A program made the translations under genes and the position numbers. 64,000 nt of DNA from an uncultured Pelagibacteraceae bacterium (lineage in GTDB: Bacteria > Pseudomonadota > Alphaproteobacteria > Pelagibacterales > Pelagibacteraceae), in assembly GCA_902581445.1 (NCBI GenBank), contig CACHOG010000001.1:124001-188000 (forward strand), written 5' to 3'. The notes under the pieces are model-generated. The model had not been told where the DNA came from. It worked only from the letters and a program-made list of their open reading frames with translations, and ran no database searches. This document shows positions 49,365 through 58,119 of this stretch, piece by piece (within the stretch, counting starts at the first letter, position 1; each line of letters starts with the position of its first letter).

Positions 49365-50276
49365 ATGTTAGATCAAGAAATTCTTAAATTTTCAAAAAGC
49401 TTCAAAAGCACTTTCCTATCAAATTATGATTTAAAAAAACTTAATTGGTTTAATATTGGTGGAATTACTAAATTTTTTTTTAAGCCAGAAAATCTAGATG
49501 AACTCGCGCAATTTCTTAAAAATTTTGGAAATAAAATTAATATATTTGTTTTAGGCGCTGGATCAAATATTTTATTAAATGATAAGTTATTTGATGGCGT
49601 TGTAATCAAATTAGGAAAGAATTTTTCAAATATTTCGCTTTTACCAAATAATATAATTGTAGCTGGTGCCGGAGCAACTGATAAAAAACTTTCAGATTTT
49701 GCATTAAATAATTCAATCGGTGGTTTTGAGTTTCTATCTTGTATACCTGGTACAGTAGGAGGAGGGCTAAAAATAAATTCTGGCTGTTATGGAAATGAAT
49801 TTAAAGATATATTGTTATCCGTTCAAATTATAGATAAGAAAAGTGGTTTAATAAAAACAATACCAAGTTCACAGATTAAATTTGGATACAGAAAAAGCAA
49901 TATTTCTAAAGATTATATTTATTTAAGTGCTTCATTTAAAGGTAAAGAGAAAAAAAAAGAGGAAATTGAAAGTGAAATTAATTTTATGAAAAATAAAAAA
50001 AATATGTCTCAACCTTCAAGAATAAAAACTGGGGGTAGCACATTTAAAAATCCCATAGATCAGACATCTGAAAAAGTTTGGGAATTAATTAAAAAATCTG
50101 TTCCGCTTGAAACATGTTTTGGAAAAGCTTCAATCTCAAAAAAACATTGTAATTTTTTGGTAAACACAGGCAATGCATCATTTGAGGATATGTACAAGCT
50201 TATTAGATTTATAGAGAAAAATGTAAAGTCAAAAACTGGCGTTATACTAGAAACAGAAATTGAAATAATAAAATAA
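49365..50276 (+). CDS. murB: UDP-N-acetylenolpyruvoylglucosamine reductase
   Basis: NWFNIGGITKFFFKP; VLGAGSNILLNDKLFDGVVIKL; CIPGTVGGGLKINSGCYG; KTGGSTFKNP. Confidence 0.95.
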   Translation: MLDQEILKFSKSFKSTFLSNYDLKKLNWFNIGGITKFFFKPENLDELAQFLKNFGNKINIFVLGAGSNILLNDKLFDGVVIKLGKNFSNISLLPNNIIVAGAGATDKKLSDFALNNSIGGFEFLSCIPGTVGGGLKINSGCYGNEFKDILLSVQIIDKKSGLIKTIPSSQIKFGYRKSNISKDYIYLSASFKGKEKKKEEIESEINFMKNKKNMSQPSRIKTGGSTFKNPIDQTSEKVWELIKKSVPLETCFGKASISKKHCNFLVNTGNASFEDMYKLIRFIEKNVKSKTGVILETEIEIIK

Positions 50277-51191
50277 ATGAAAAAAAAAATTTTAATTTTG
50301 GGAGGCGGAATATCAAAGGAAAGGCAGATAAGTCTTGAGACCGCAAAACAAGTAAAAAACGCACTTAAAAAAAAATATAAAGTTATACAAGTAGACGTTA
50401 CCAAAAATTTTGTGAAAAACTTGAAATCTTTTGGACCAGATATTGTATTTAACGCGCTCCACGGAAGGTTTGGAGAAGATGGATATATCCAAAGAATTTT
50501 AGAATTTAATAAAGTTAAATATACTCATTCTGGTGTTCTGTCATCAGCACTAGCAATGGATAAAGTTGCCTCTAAAAAATTATTCATTAAAAATGGCATA
50601 CAAACACCGAAATTTTTAGTTATAAAAAATAATTTTCAAAATTTAATTAGATTAAAATATATAATTAAAAAGAAATTAAATTTTCCTATAGTAATTAAAC
50701 CTATTAATGAGGGATCTAGCGTTGATGTTTTTATTTGCAATGATAGGAATTTAAAAAAAAATTTAACTAAATTAAAAAGATATAAAGAAATCTTGGTTGA
50801 GGAGTATATTGGCGGAAGAGAAATACAGGCAGCTATTTTGGGAGGACGAAAACTTGGAATTATTGAACTTAAACCAAAGAGAAAATTTTACGACTACAAA
50901 GCTAAATATAATTCAAATTCAAAAACAAAACATATAATTCCAGTTAATTTGACTAAACAAAATTTAAATAAAGTTTTGAATATAGCTTTAAAAGCACATA
51001 AACTTTTAAAATGCAGAGGAGTAACAAGATCTGATTTTAAGTTATTTAAAAATAAATTTTACTTATTAGAAACAAATACACAACCAGGAATGACAAAATT
51101 GTCATTAGTCCCAGAAATTGCTGCTTTTAAAGGTATAAGTTTTATTAAATTACTTGAATGGATTCTAAAGGATGCTTCTATTAAAAAATAG
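50277..51191 (+). CDS. ddl: D-alanine--D-alanine ligase
   Basis: GGGISKERQISLETAKQV; NALHGRFGEDGYIQ; TRSDFKLFKNKFYLLETNTQPGMT. Confidence 0.95.
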   Translation: MKKKILILGGGISKERQISLETAKQVKNALKKKYKVIQVDVTKNFVKNLKSFGPDIVFNALHGRFGEDGYIQRILEFNKVKYTHSGVLSSALAMDKVASKKLFIKNGIQTPKFLVIKNNFQNLIRLKYIIKKKLNFPIVIKPINEGSSVDVFICNDRNLKKNLTKLKRYKEILVEEYIGGREIQAAILGGRKLGIIELKPKRKFYDYKAKYNSNSKTKHIIPVNLTKQNLNKVLNIALKAHKLLKCRGVTRSDFKLFKNKFYLLETNTQPGMTKLSLVPEIAAFKGISFIKLLEWILKDASIKK

Positions 51192-51834
51192 AAAAAATAA
51201 AATATATTTTTATTTTTCAATTTTTTTTCTATTTACAACAATTTTTAATGTAAATCTGTCAAACTTTCTTTCTGAAGAATTTAATATAAAATATATTGAA
51301 AATATTAATAATAATTTGACAATAAAAGAGATTAATAATTTAAAAAATAAAAGCATTTTTAAAATTGATACAAAATCTACTTCACTTGCTATTACAAATA
51401 ATCCTTTAATAAAGTATTTTGAAATTAAAAAAATCTATCCAAGTACTCTAAAAGTAAATTTAATTGAGACGATCCCTATAGCTAGAGTTATTGGAAATGA
51501 AAACGATTTATATATAGGTGATAATGGCAGGGTATTTAAAAGTAAAAAAATATTTTCATCAATACCAAATATATCAGGTGAAATAAATCTTAAATATATT
51601 AACAATATTTTACAAATTTTAAAAAATTCTCCTTTTAGAATCGAAAATATGAATTCAATAAAAATTTATCCTTCAAATAGAATTGATATTATTTTTAATA
51701 ATAAAAGAATAATAAAATTTCCTGTAGATATTGACAATAAGTTCATGGAGTATGCTTTTAATATTTATAATCATAGCGATATGAAAAATTTAATTGACCT
51801 TAGATTAAAAAAACGAATTATAACTTCCAGATGA
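51172..51834 (+). CDS. ftsQ: Cell division protein FtsQ
   Basis: N-terminal TM; POTRA-like NPLIKYFEIKKIYPSTLKVNLIETIPIA; YIGDNGRVF; C-terminal IDLRL; position after ddl. Confidence 0.88.
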   Translation: MLLLKNRKNKIYFYFSIFFLFTTIFNVNLSNFLSEEFNIKYIENINNNLTIKEINNLKNKSIFKIDTKSTSLAITNNPLIKYFEIKKIYPSTLKVNLIETIPIARVIGNENDLYIGDNGRVFKSKKIFSSIPNISGEINLKYINNILQILKNSPFRIENMNSIKIYPSNRIDIIFNNKRIIKFPVDIDNKFMEYAFNIYNHSDMKNLIDLRLKKRIITSR

Positions 51835-52538
51835 CTAATTTTCATTTTTTTTTGAATATTAATATTCAGATTGGAATGATGAATTTTATAATTTCCTCTA
51901 GTGATAAATCAAGTCCACTATTTATTAAAAATATAGATCTTGAATACATTAATAATAACAATTTATTTTCCAGAAATTTTGACAGTTACCTGAAAGAACT
52001 AATTATTGATATAGAGAGAAAATTTAAAAATATTACAATGCATAAAGTTAATTTGATGGTTGAGGATACTTCAGCTAACTCAATTGATATAGCTCTAAAA
52101 GAAAACTTTGAATATAAAAATATTAATAAAAGTAAAATTGAATATTTATTAAAAGATATTAGGTATAAATTAATCAAAAATCATCCTGATAAGTATATTG
52201 CTCATATTATAGTAAAAAAATGTTTTTTAGATGGTGTAGAATATAATTTTGTTCCATTTGAAAAAAAGTGTAAAAGTTTTATCTTAGATTTAAGTTTTAT
52301 ATATTTACAGAAAACTTTTGTATCACAGATTGAAAAGATATTTAAAAATCATCAATTAAAGGTTAATAAAATAATTTGTACAAATTATGCTAAATCTTTA
52401 TTAAATATAGATGTTGATGATTTATCAAAAGCCGGGTTGGCTGTATTGGAAGATAATAATTTGAATGAGGTTAGCGTAATTGGAAAAAAAAAAGCAAAAA
52501 TGGGCTTTTTTGAAAAGGTTTTTCACCTATTATCATAA
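51831..52538 (+). CDS. ftsA: Truncated/degenerate FtsA-like protein
   Basis: Position ftsQ-x-lpxC; segment KYIAHIIVKKCFLDGVEYNFVP...FVSQIEKIFKNHQLKVNKIICTNYAKSLLNI parallels FtsA 1C-domain layout; C-terminal amphipathic GFFEKVFHLLS; only 235 aa, no ATPase motifs found. Confidence 0.6.
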   Translation: MTNFHFFLNINIQIGMMNFIISSSDKSSPLFIKNIDLEYINNNNLFSRNFDSYLKELIIDIERKFKNITMHKVNLMVEDTSANSIDIALKENFEYKNINKSKIEYLLKDIRYKLIKNHPDKYIAHIIVKKCFLDGVEYNFVPFEKKCKSFILDLSFIYLQKTFVSQIEKIFKNHQLKVNKIICTNYAKSLLNIDVDDLSKAGLAVLEDNNLNEVSVIGKKKAKMGFFEKVFHLLS

Positions 52539-52599
52539 TTGTATTTTATCGTAATATTAGTTGTTTTTTAAATTCCCCTTACAAAACCTATAAAACAGT

Positions 52600-53520
52600 A
52601 TGACTTTTTTAAATCAAAAAACCATTAATCAGCCAATACAATTTGAGGGAATAACCCTACATAAAGGAAAGCAAGCTAACATGAAAATTTTACCTGCTTC
52701 TCCCAACAGTGGGATTGCATTTAAAAGAGTCGACTTAAATAAAAATAATATTATTTTAGCAAATTTTTTTAATGTTACTGATGCAACTTTGTGCACAACA
52801 TTAACAAATGACTCGGGTATAAGCATTTCAACAGTTGAGCATTTAATGGCAGCTTTGTACGGGATGGGTATAGACAATGCCCTAATAGAAGTGGACCAAG
52901 ATGAAATTCCAATTTTGGACGGATCTTCAAAAAAATTTGTAGAAGCGATAAACGCAGTAGGTTTAAGAGATTCAAATATTCCAATTAAAATAATTAAAAT
53001 TTTAAATAAAATTGAACTAAACAATAATGGAAAGTATATTTCAATAGAACCCACTAAAACAACTTTAGAAATAGATTTTGAAATAAAATTTAAAAATCAA
53101 TTAATTGGTAATCAAAGAAATATAATAAATGTTTATGAAAATGATCTAACAGATATTTATAATTCTAGAACATTTTGTCTTTATGAAGATGTAGAAAAAT
53201 TAAGAAGCATGAACTTAGCTAAAGGTGGGTCACTTGATAATGCAATTGTTGTCAAGAATAATAATATTTTAAATAATGAAAAACTAAGAAATAAAAATGA
53301 GTTTGTTAACCATAAAATACTAGATTGTATGGGTGATCTGTTTTTGTCTGGATATAAGATTATTGGAAAAGTGGTTTGTTCCCAAGGAGGTCACAAACTT
53401 ACTAACGAATTATTAAGAGAAGTATTTAATAGTAACAAAAATTTTTCAATTTTTGAATTAAAAGAAAAAGTCATACCTAACTATTTTATTAACAAAAAAA
53501 ACTTGAAATCTATAGCCTAA
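52600..53520 (+). CDS. lpxC: UDP-3-O-acyl-N-acetylglucosamine deacetylase
   Basis: QKTINQPIQFEGITLHKGKQANMKILPA; STVEHLMAALYGMGIDNALIEVDQDEIPILDGSS; KILDCMGDLFLSGYKIIGKV. Confidence 0.96.
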   Translation: MTFLNQKTINQPIQFEGITLHKGKQANMKILPASPNSGIAFKRVDLNKNNIILANFFNVTDATLCTTLTNDSGISISTVEHLMAALYGMGIDNALIEVDQDEIPILDGSSKKFVEAINAVGLRDSNIPIKIIKILNKIELNNNGKYISIEPTKTTLEIDFEIKFKNQLIGNQRNIINVYENDLTDIYNSRTFCLYEDVEKLRSMNLAKGGSLDNAIVVKNNNILNNEKLRNKNEFVNHKILDCMGDLFLSGYKIIGKVVCSQGGHKLTNELLREVFNSNKNFSIFELKEKVIPNYFINKKNLKSIA

Positions 53521-53559
53521 ATAATTTAAGTTTTGTAATTTATCTGTTAAAAGCAATAA

Positions 53560-54396
53560 ATGCAAAATAATATAATTTTAGTCTTAACAGCTTTTCTGAT
53601 AATTACTTTAACATCATGTAATTCAAATAAAGAAAAAATTTCTATTCTTGAAGATGAAAATTTGGAATTGCAAATGATTGATGCTTATAAAGAAGCATAT
53701 ATGGAATTAGAAAAAGGTGATGCAATATACGCAGCTAAAAAATTTAATGAGGCAGAATTATTATTCCCACAATCAGAATGGGCGCCAAAGGCAGTGCTTT
53801 TGTCGGCTTATTCTTTTTATTCACAAAATTATTATGATGAAGCAATATCAGAATTAGATCGTTTTTTTAAAAAATATCCAAAACATCCAAACACAGCTTA
53901 TGCACACTTTTTATTTGCAATGTGTTATTATGAAAATATTATTGATGAGAAAAAAGATTTAGAACCGTTATTAATTTCAAAAAAAAGATTTGAGTTTATT
54001 GTAAATAATTATCCAGATACAGATTTTGCTCAAGATGCAAAATTTAAAGTTAATTTAATAAATGATATTTTGGCTTCAAAAGAAATCTATCTTGGAAAAT
54101 ACTACTTAAAAAAAAAAAAATGGGTTGCTGCAATAAATAGATTTAAAAATATTACAGAATTTTACAGCACTACAATTTATGTTGAAGAGGCTCTTCACAG
54201 ACTTGTTGAAACAAACTATAAAATTGGATTAACCCAAGAAGCTGAAAAGTATGCAAATTTATTAGGTTATAACTATCAGTCGAGTGAATGGTATGAGCAA
54301 TCTTATAAAATATTTAATAAAGATTATAAAACTACATTTGAAATTAAAAAAGAAAAAAAGTCAGTATTTAGTAAGTTTAAAAAATTATTCAAATGA
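53560..54396 (+). CDS. bamD: Outer membrane assembly lipoprotein BamD/ComL
   Basis: Lipobox LTSC; AYMELEKGDAIYAAKKFNEAELLFPQSEWAPKAVLLSAYSFY TPR-like. Confidence 0.9.
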   Translation: MQNNIILVLTAFLIITLTSCNSNKEKISILEDENLELQMIDAYKEAYMELEKGDAIYAAKKFNEAELLFPQSEWAPKAVLLSAYSFYSQNYYDEAISELDRFFKKYPKHPNTAYAHFLFAMCYYENIIDEKKDLEPLLISKKRFEFIVNNYPDTDFAQDAKFKVNLINDILASKEIYLGKYYLKKKKWVAAINRFKNITEFYSTTIYVEEALHRLVETNYKIGLTQEAEKYANLLGYNYQSSEWYEQSYKIFNKDYKTTFEIKKEKKSVFSKFKKLFK

Positions 54397-56435
54397 TTAA
54401 AAAGAATAATTTAAAAATTAAAGAAATTTATTTAAAAAAAATTAAAATACTTAAAAAATATAATGAAGCATATTTTAATAAAAGTAGACCAATAGTCGAT
54501 GATTCTGTTTATGATGATTTAAAGAAAGAAATTCTTCAACTTGAAACAAATCATACATTTCTAAAAAGTGCCGATTCTCCTTCTGCAAATGTTGGATTCA
54601 AACCGTCGAAAAATTTCAAAAAAGTAAAACATATTGTTCCGATGCTTTCTCTGAATAATGCCTTTGATAGAGAGGATTTGGTAAACTTTGAAAAAAAGAT
54701 TGTAAATTTTTTGAGCTTAAAAAATAGTGATTTGTTACAATATAGTGCAGAACCTAAAATAGACGGAATTTCAGCATCTCTTTTTTACAAAGATGGTAAG
54801 TTTGTCCAGGGGCTTTCTCGTGGCGATGGAGTAGAAGGGGAAGATATTACTAATAATTTAAATACTATTACTGATATACCAAAAGTTTTAATAGGAAATA
54901 ATATTCCATCTGAAATAGATATAAGGGGTGAAGTTTTTATTCGGAATTCAGACTTTAAAAAATTAAACGAAATATTTGCAAATCCAAGAAATGCAGCGTC
55001 AGGTTCTCTTAGACAAAAAAACCCAGAAAAAACAAAAAAAATTCCATTAAAATTTATTGCATATACTTTTGGTTATTCAAAAAAATTAAATATATCAAAT
55101 CAACTTCAGTTTTTGAAAATGCTAAAAAATTGGGGTTTTAAAGTAAATAATTTTAATAAGATCATTAAAGGAATTGATAATTTAATTCAATATCACAATG
55201 AAATAGAAAGCAAAAGGAAAGAGATAGATTTTGATATTGATGGAATTGTATACAAAATAAATGATTTTGGACTACAAAAAAGATTAGGATTTGTTGCAAA
55301 TGCACCTAGATGGGCCATAGCACATAAGTTTTCTTCAAATAAATCAACATCTGAAATTTTTAAAATAGAAATACAAGTAGGCAGAACGGGAGCTTTAACT
55401 CCAGTAGCAAAAATAAAACCAGTAAATATTGGTGGTGTTTTGGTATCAAATGCTACTCTACATAATGAGGACGAGATAGAAAGAAAAGATATAAGGGTTG
55501 GAGATATAGTAACAGTTGAAAGAGCGGGGGATGTAATACCTAGGGTTATTGCAGTTGATTTTAAAAAAAGAAATAAAAATTCAAAAAAATTTAATTTCCC
55601 TACAAAGTGTCCTTCATGTGGATCTAAGACTATTAAAGAATATAATAGAATAACGAAAAAATTTGATGCTGTAAGAAGATGTGTTAATGATGGTTATGGT
55701 TGTGAAAAAATAGCCATTGAAAAAATTAAGCATTTTGTTTCCAAAGAGGCTTTTAATATAGATGGTTTAGGAAAGAAAATTATAGAAAGTTTTTGGGAAC
55801 TAAAATTAATAAGATATCCCCAAGATATATTTAATCTTGACTATAAAAAAATTTCAGATTTAGATGGATGGGGAAACTTGTCAGTTGCAAATTTAAAATA
55901 TTCTATAGAAGACAAAAAAAATATATCATTAAGCAAATTTATTTATTCTTTAGGTATCAGGCATATCGGGCAAGAAAATGCAAAATTGTTGTCTAAAACA
56001 TTGAAGAATCCAAATAAATTTTTTGCTTTGGGCATAGGTAATAATTTTGAGGAGATAATAAATATCGATGGTATTGGAGAAACCCAAATTAAATCTCTTA
56101 AAGATTTTTTTTCAAATGAAAAAAACTTAATTGTTTTAAATGAGTTAAAGAAAAATCTTAAAATAATAAATGAAAAGGAAGTTTCTAAAAATAATATTTT
56201 AGGAGAGAAAACATTTATGTTTACAGGTAAACTTGTAGGAATTAGTAGAGCGGAAGCGAAGTCCCTGGTTGAAAATAAATCAGGTAAAATTATTAGCAAT
56301 GTGAGTAAAAAACTTAATTTTTTAGTCACAGGTGAGAAACCTACTGTCAGAAAAATTAATGACGCAAAAAATTTAAATGTTAAAATTATTTCTCAATCTG
56401 AGTTTTTAAAAATGTTAAATACTAAAGATTCTTAA
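54393..56435 (+). CDS. ligA: NAD-dependent DNA ligase
   Basis: EPKIDGISASLFYKDGKFVQGLSRGDGVEGEDIT; DIRGEVFI; NPRNAASGSLRQKNP; VGRTGALTPVAKIKPVNIGGV; Cys cluster CPSCGS...C; BRCT. Confidence 0.97.
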   Translation: MIKKNNLKIKEIYLKKIKILKKYNEAYFNKSRPIVDDSVYDDLKKEILQLETNHTFLKSADSPSANVGFKPSKNFKKVKHIVPMLSLNNAFDREDLVNFEKKIVNFLSLKNSDLLQYSAEPKIDGISASLFYKDGKFVQGLSRGDGVEGEDITNNLNTITDIPKVLIGNNIPSEIDIRGEVFIRNSDFKKLNEIFANPRNAASGSLRQKNPEKTKKIPLKFIAYTFGYSKKLNISNQLQFLKMLKNWGFKVNNFNKIIKGIDNLIQYHNEIESKRKEIDFDIDGIVYKINDFGLQKRLGFVANAPRWAIAHKFSSNKSTSEIFKIEIQVGRTGALTPVAKIKPVNIGGVLVSNATLHNEDEIERKDIRVGDIVTVERAGDVIPRVIAVDFKKRNKNSKKFNFPTKCPSCGSKTIKEYNRITKKFDAVRRCVNDGYGCEKIAIEKIKHFVSKEAFNIDGLGKKIIESFWELKLIRYPQDIFNLDYKKISDLDGWGNLSVANLKYSIEDKKNISLSKFIYSLGIRHIGQENAKLLSKTLKNPNKFFALGIGNNFEEIINIDGIGETQIKSLKDFFSNEKNLIVLNELKKNLKIINEKEVSKNNILGEKTFMFTGKLVGISRAEAKSLVENKSGKIISNVSKKLNFLVTGEKPTVRKINDAKNLNVKIISQSEFLKMLNTKDS

Positions 56436-58119
56436 TTAACCACTTTCTCTCATGTGGGAATAAGTATTTTGATATTTTTGAATAAACTAACAAGTGATAA
56501 TTAAATAGATATTCTTTTTCTTTTTTATTTAATAATTTATAATTAATTAAGTCTTTATCTATTGGTGCTAAAGTTAAATTTTCAAAATATAATTTTTTAT
56601 TCTTTTTTTTTATATAGATTAAATTTTCTATTCTAATACCAAATTTTCCTTCTTTATAATATCCAGGTTCATTGCTTAAAATCATTCCTTCTTTTAATTT
56701 TATTTGACTATATTTAGATATTGACTGTGGTCCTTCATGAACATTTAGAAAATATCCAACACCATGTCCTGTTCCATGGCCATAATTTAGATTAAACTTT
56801 TTAAGAAATTTTCTTGCATGAACATCTAATTTTTTACCAGTATCATTTTTTTCTAAATCACTTGTTACGACTGCAATATGGCCTTTTAAAACTAATGTAA
56901 AAATATCTTTTATCCTTTTCGTTTGATTTTTAAAACAGAGTGTCCTTGTTACATCTGTAGTTCCATATCTATACTGTCCACCAGAATCACAAAGAAATAA
57001 GTGATTTTTTTTTATAATTTTATTAGTTTTTTTTGTTGCCCTATAATGCACAATCGCTGCATTTGAACCAGTTCCTGCAATTGTATTAAAACTTGGGTAT
57101 AAATAATTTTTGTTTTTTTTTCTAAATTTTTCTAATTTTTTTTCTGCCTCAAGCTCAGTAATTTTGTTATTTTTAGAATTTTTAATCCAATATATGAATT
57201 TAGTTAGTGCTATTCCATCTTTTATGTGAGATTGAGCCATATTTTCAATCTCTTTTGAGTTTTTAATTGATTTATAATAATAACATGGATCATACCTATC
57301 TATTATTACAAATTTGGATTTAATTATATTTTCTTTATATACAGATAATGTTTTGTTATCGATAATTATTTTTTTTCCATTTAAGTTTGTTATACAATTT
57401 TCAAAATTGTCTTCTTCGATTATTTGATGCCAAAGCAATTTCTTTTCTTCTAGCAACTTTCTAGCTTTATATTTTTCTGTAATTAAATAAACTTTATTAT
57501 TCTTGCTCAAAATTAAATTACAATTTGGAAGAGGTGAATAAGGAGTATCAGATCCTCTAATATTTAATAACCATGCTATATTTTCAGGCGCACTAATAAA
57601 TATATAATCTGCTTTTTTTGTTTTTAGATAATCTGATAAAAATTCAATTTTTTTTTTATAACTTTCTCCTGCAGCTTTGTTTGAGATAGAGAAAAAAGGG
57701 TTATTTTTTTTTGGCTTTAAATTTAATATTTTGTCTATAAGATTTTCTTTAACAGCTTTTAATTTAATATTATTACCAAAAAGAAATTTTAACTGAGTAT
57801 ATGTGAATAAATTTGGATCGAATCCAAGTTCGATATTTTTAAATATGTCTTTTGGTAATTTTTCATGAATTTTTATAATTTTAAAATTTTTACCCGACTC
57901 TAATTTTGCCTGAATAGTGTATCTGCTATCTACAAAAAGACTATTTTTTTTTTTCATGATAACAGCAATTCCAGCTGATCCGCTAAAATTCGATACTAGT
58001 TTAAGTCTATCGTATTTTACTTGCTCTGTAAAAAAACTATCATTTTTTGGAACAATGTAACCATCTAAACTTAAATCTGATATTGATTTTAAAAGAGTAT
58101 TTAAAATACTTTTTTTCAT
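56422..58119 (-). CDS. pepP: Xaa-Pro aminopeptidase
   Basis: FLCDSGGQYRYGTTDVTRTL; NYGHGTGHGVGYFLNVHEGPQSIS; LKEGMILSNEPGYYKEGKFGIRIENL. Confidence 0.95.
   Translation of the reverse strand: MKKSILNTLLKSISDLSLDGYIVPKNDSFFTEQVKYDRLKLVSNFSGSAGIAVIMKKKNSLFVDSRYTIQAKLESGKNFKIIKIHEKLPKDIFKNIELGFDPNLFTYTQLKFLFGNNIKLKAVKENLIDKILNLKPKKNNPFFSISNKAAGESYKKKIEFLSDYLKTKKADYIFISAPENIAWLLNIRGSDTPYSPLPNCNLILSKNNKVYLITEKYKARKLLEEKKLLWHQIIEEDNFENCITNLNGKKIIIDNKTLSVYKENIIKSKFVIIDRYDPCYYYKSIKNSKEIENMAQSHIKDGIALTKFIYWIKNSKNNKITELEAEKKLEKFRKKNKNYLYPSFNTIAGTGSNAAIVHYRATKKTNKIIKKNHLFLCDSGGQYRYGTTDVTRTLCFKNQTKRIKDIFTLVLKGHIAVVTSDLEKNDTGKKLDVHARKFLKKFNLNYGHGTGHGVGYFLNVHEGPQSISKYSQIKLKEGMILSNEPGYYKEGKFGIRIENLIYIKKKNKKLYFENLTLAPIDKDLINYKLLNKKEKEYLFNYHLLVYSKISKYLFPHERKWLIKNL

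Noticed and set aside
52629-53054. 141-aa minus-strand ORF antisense to lpxC
   Set aside because: lpxC motifs on the plus strand are unambiguous
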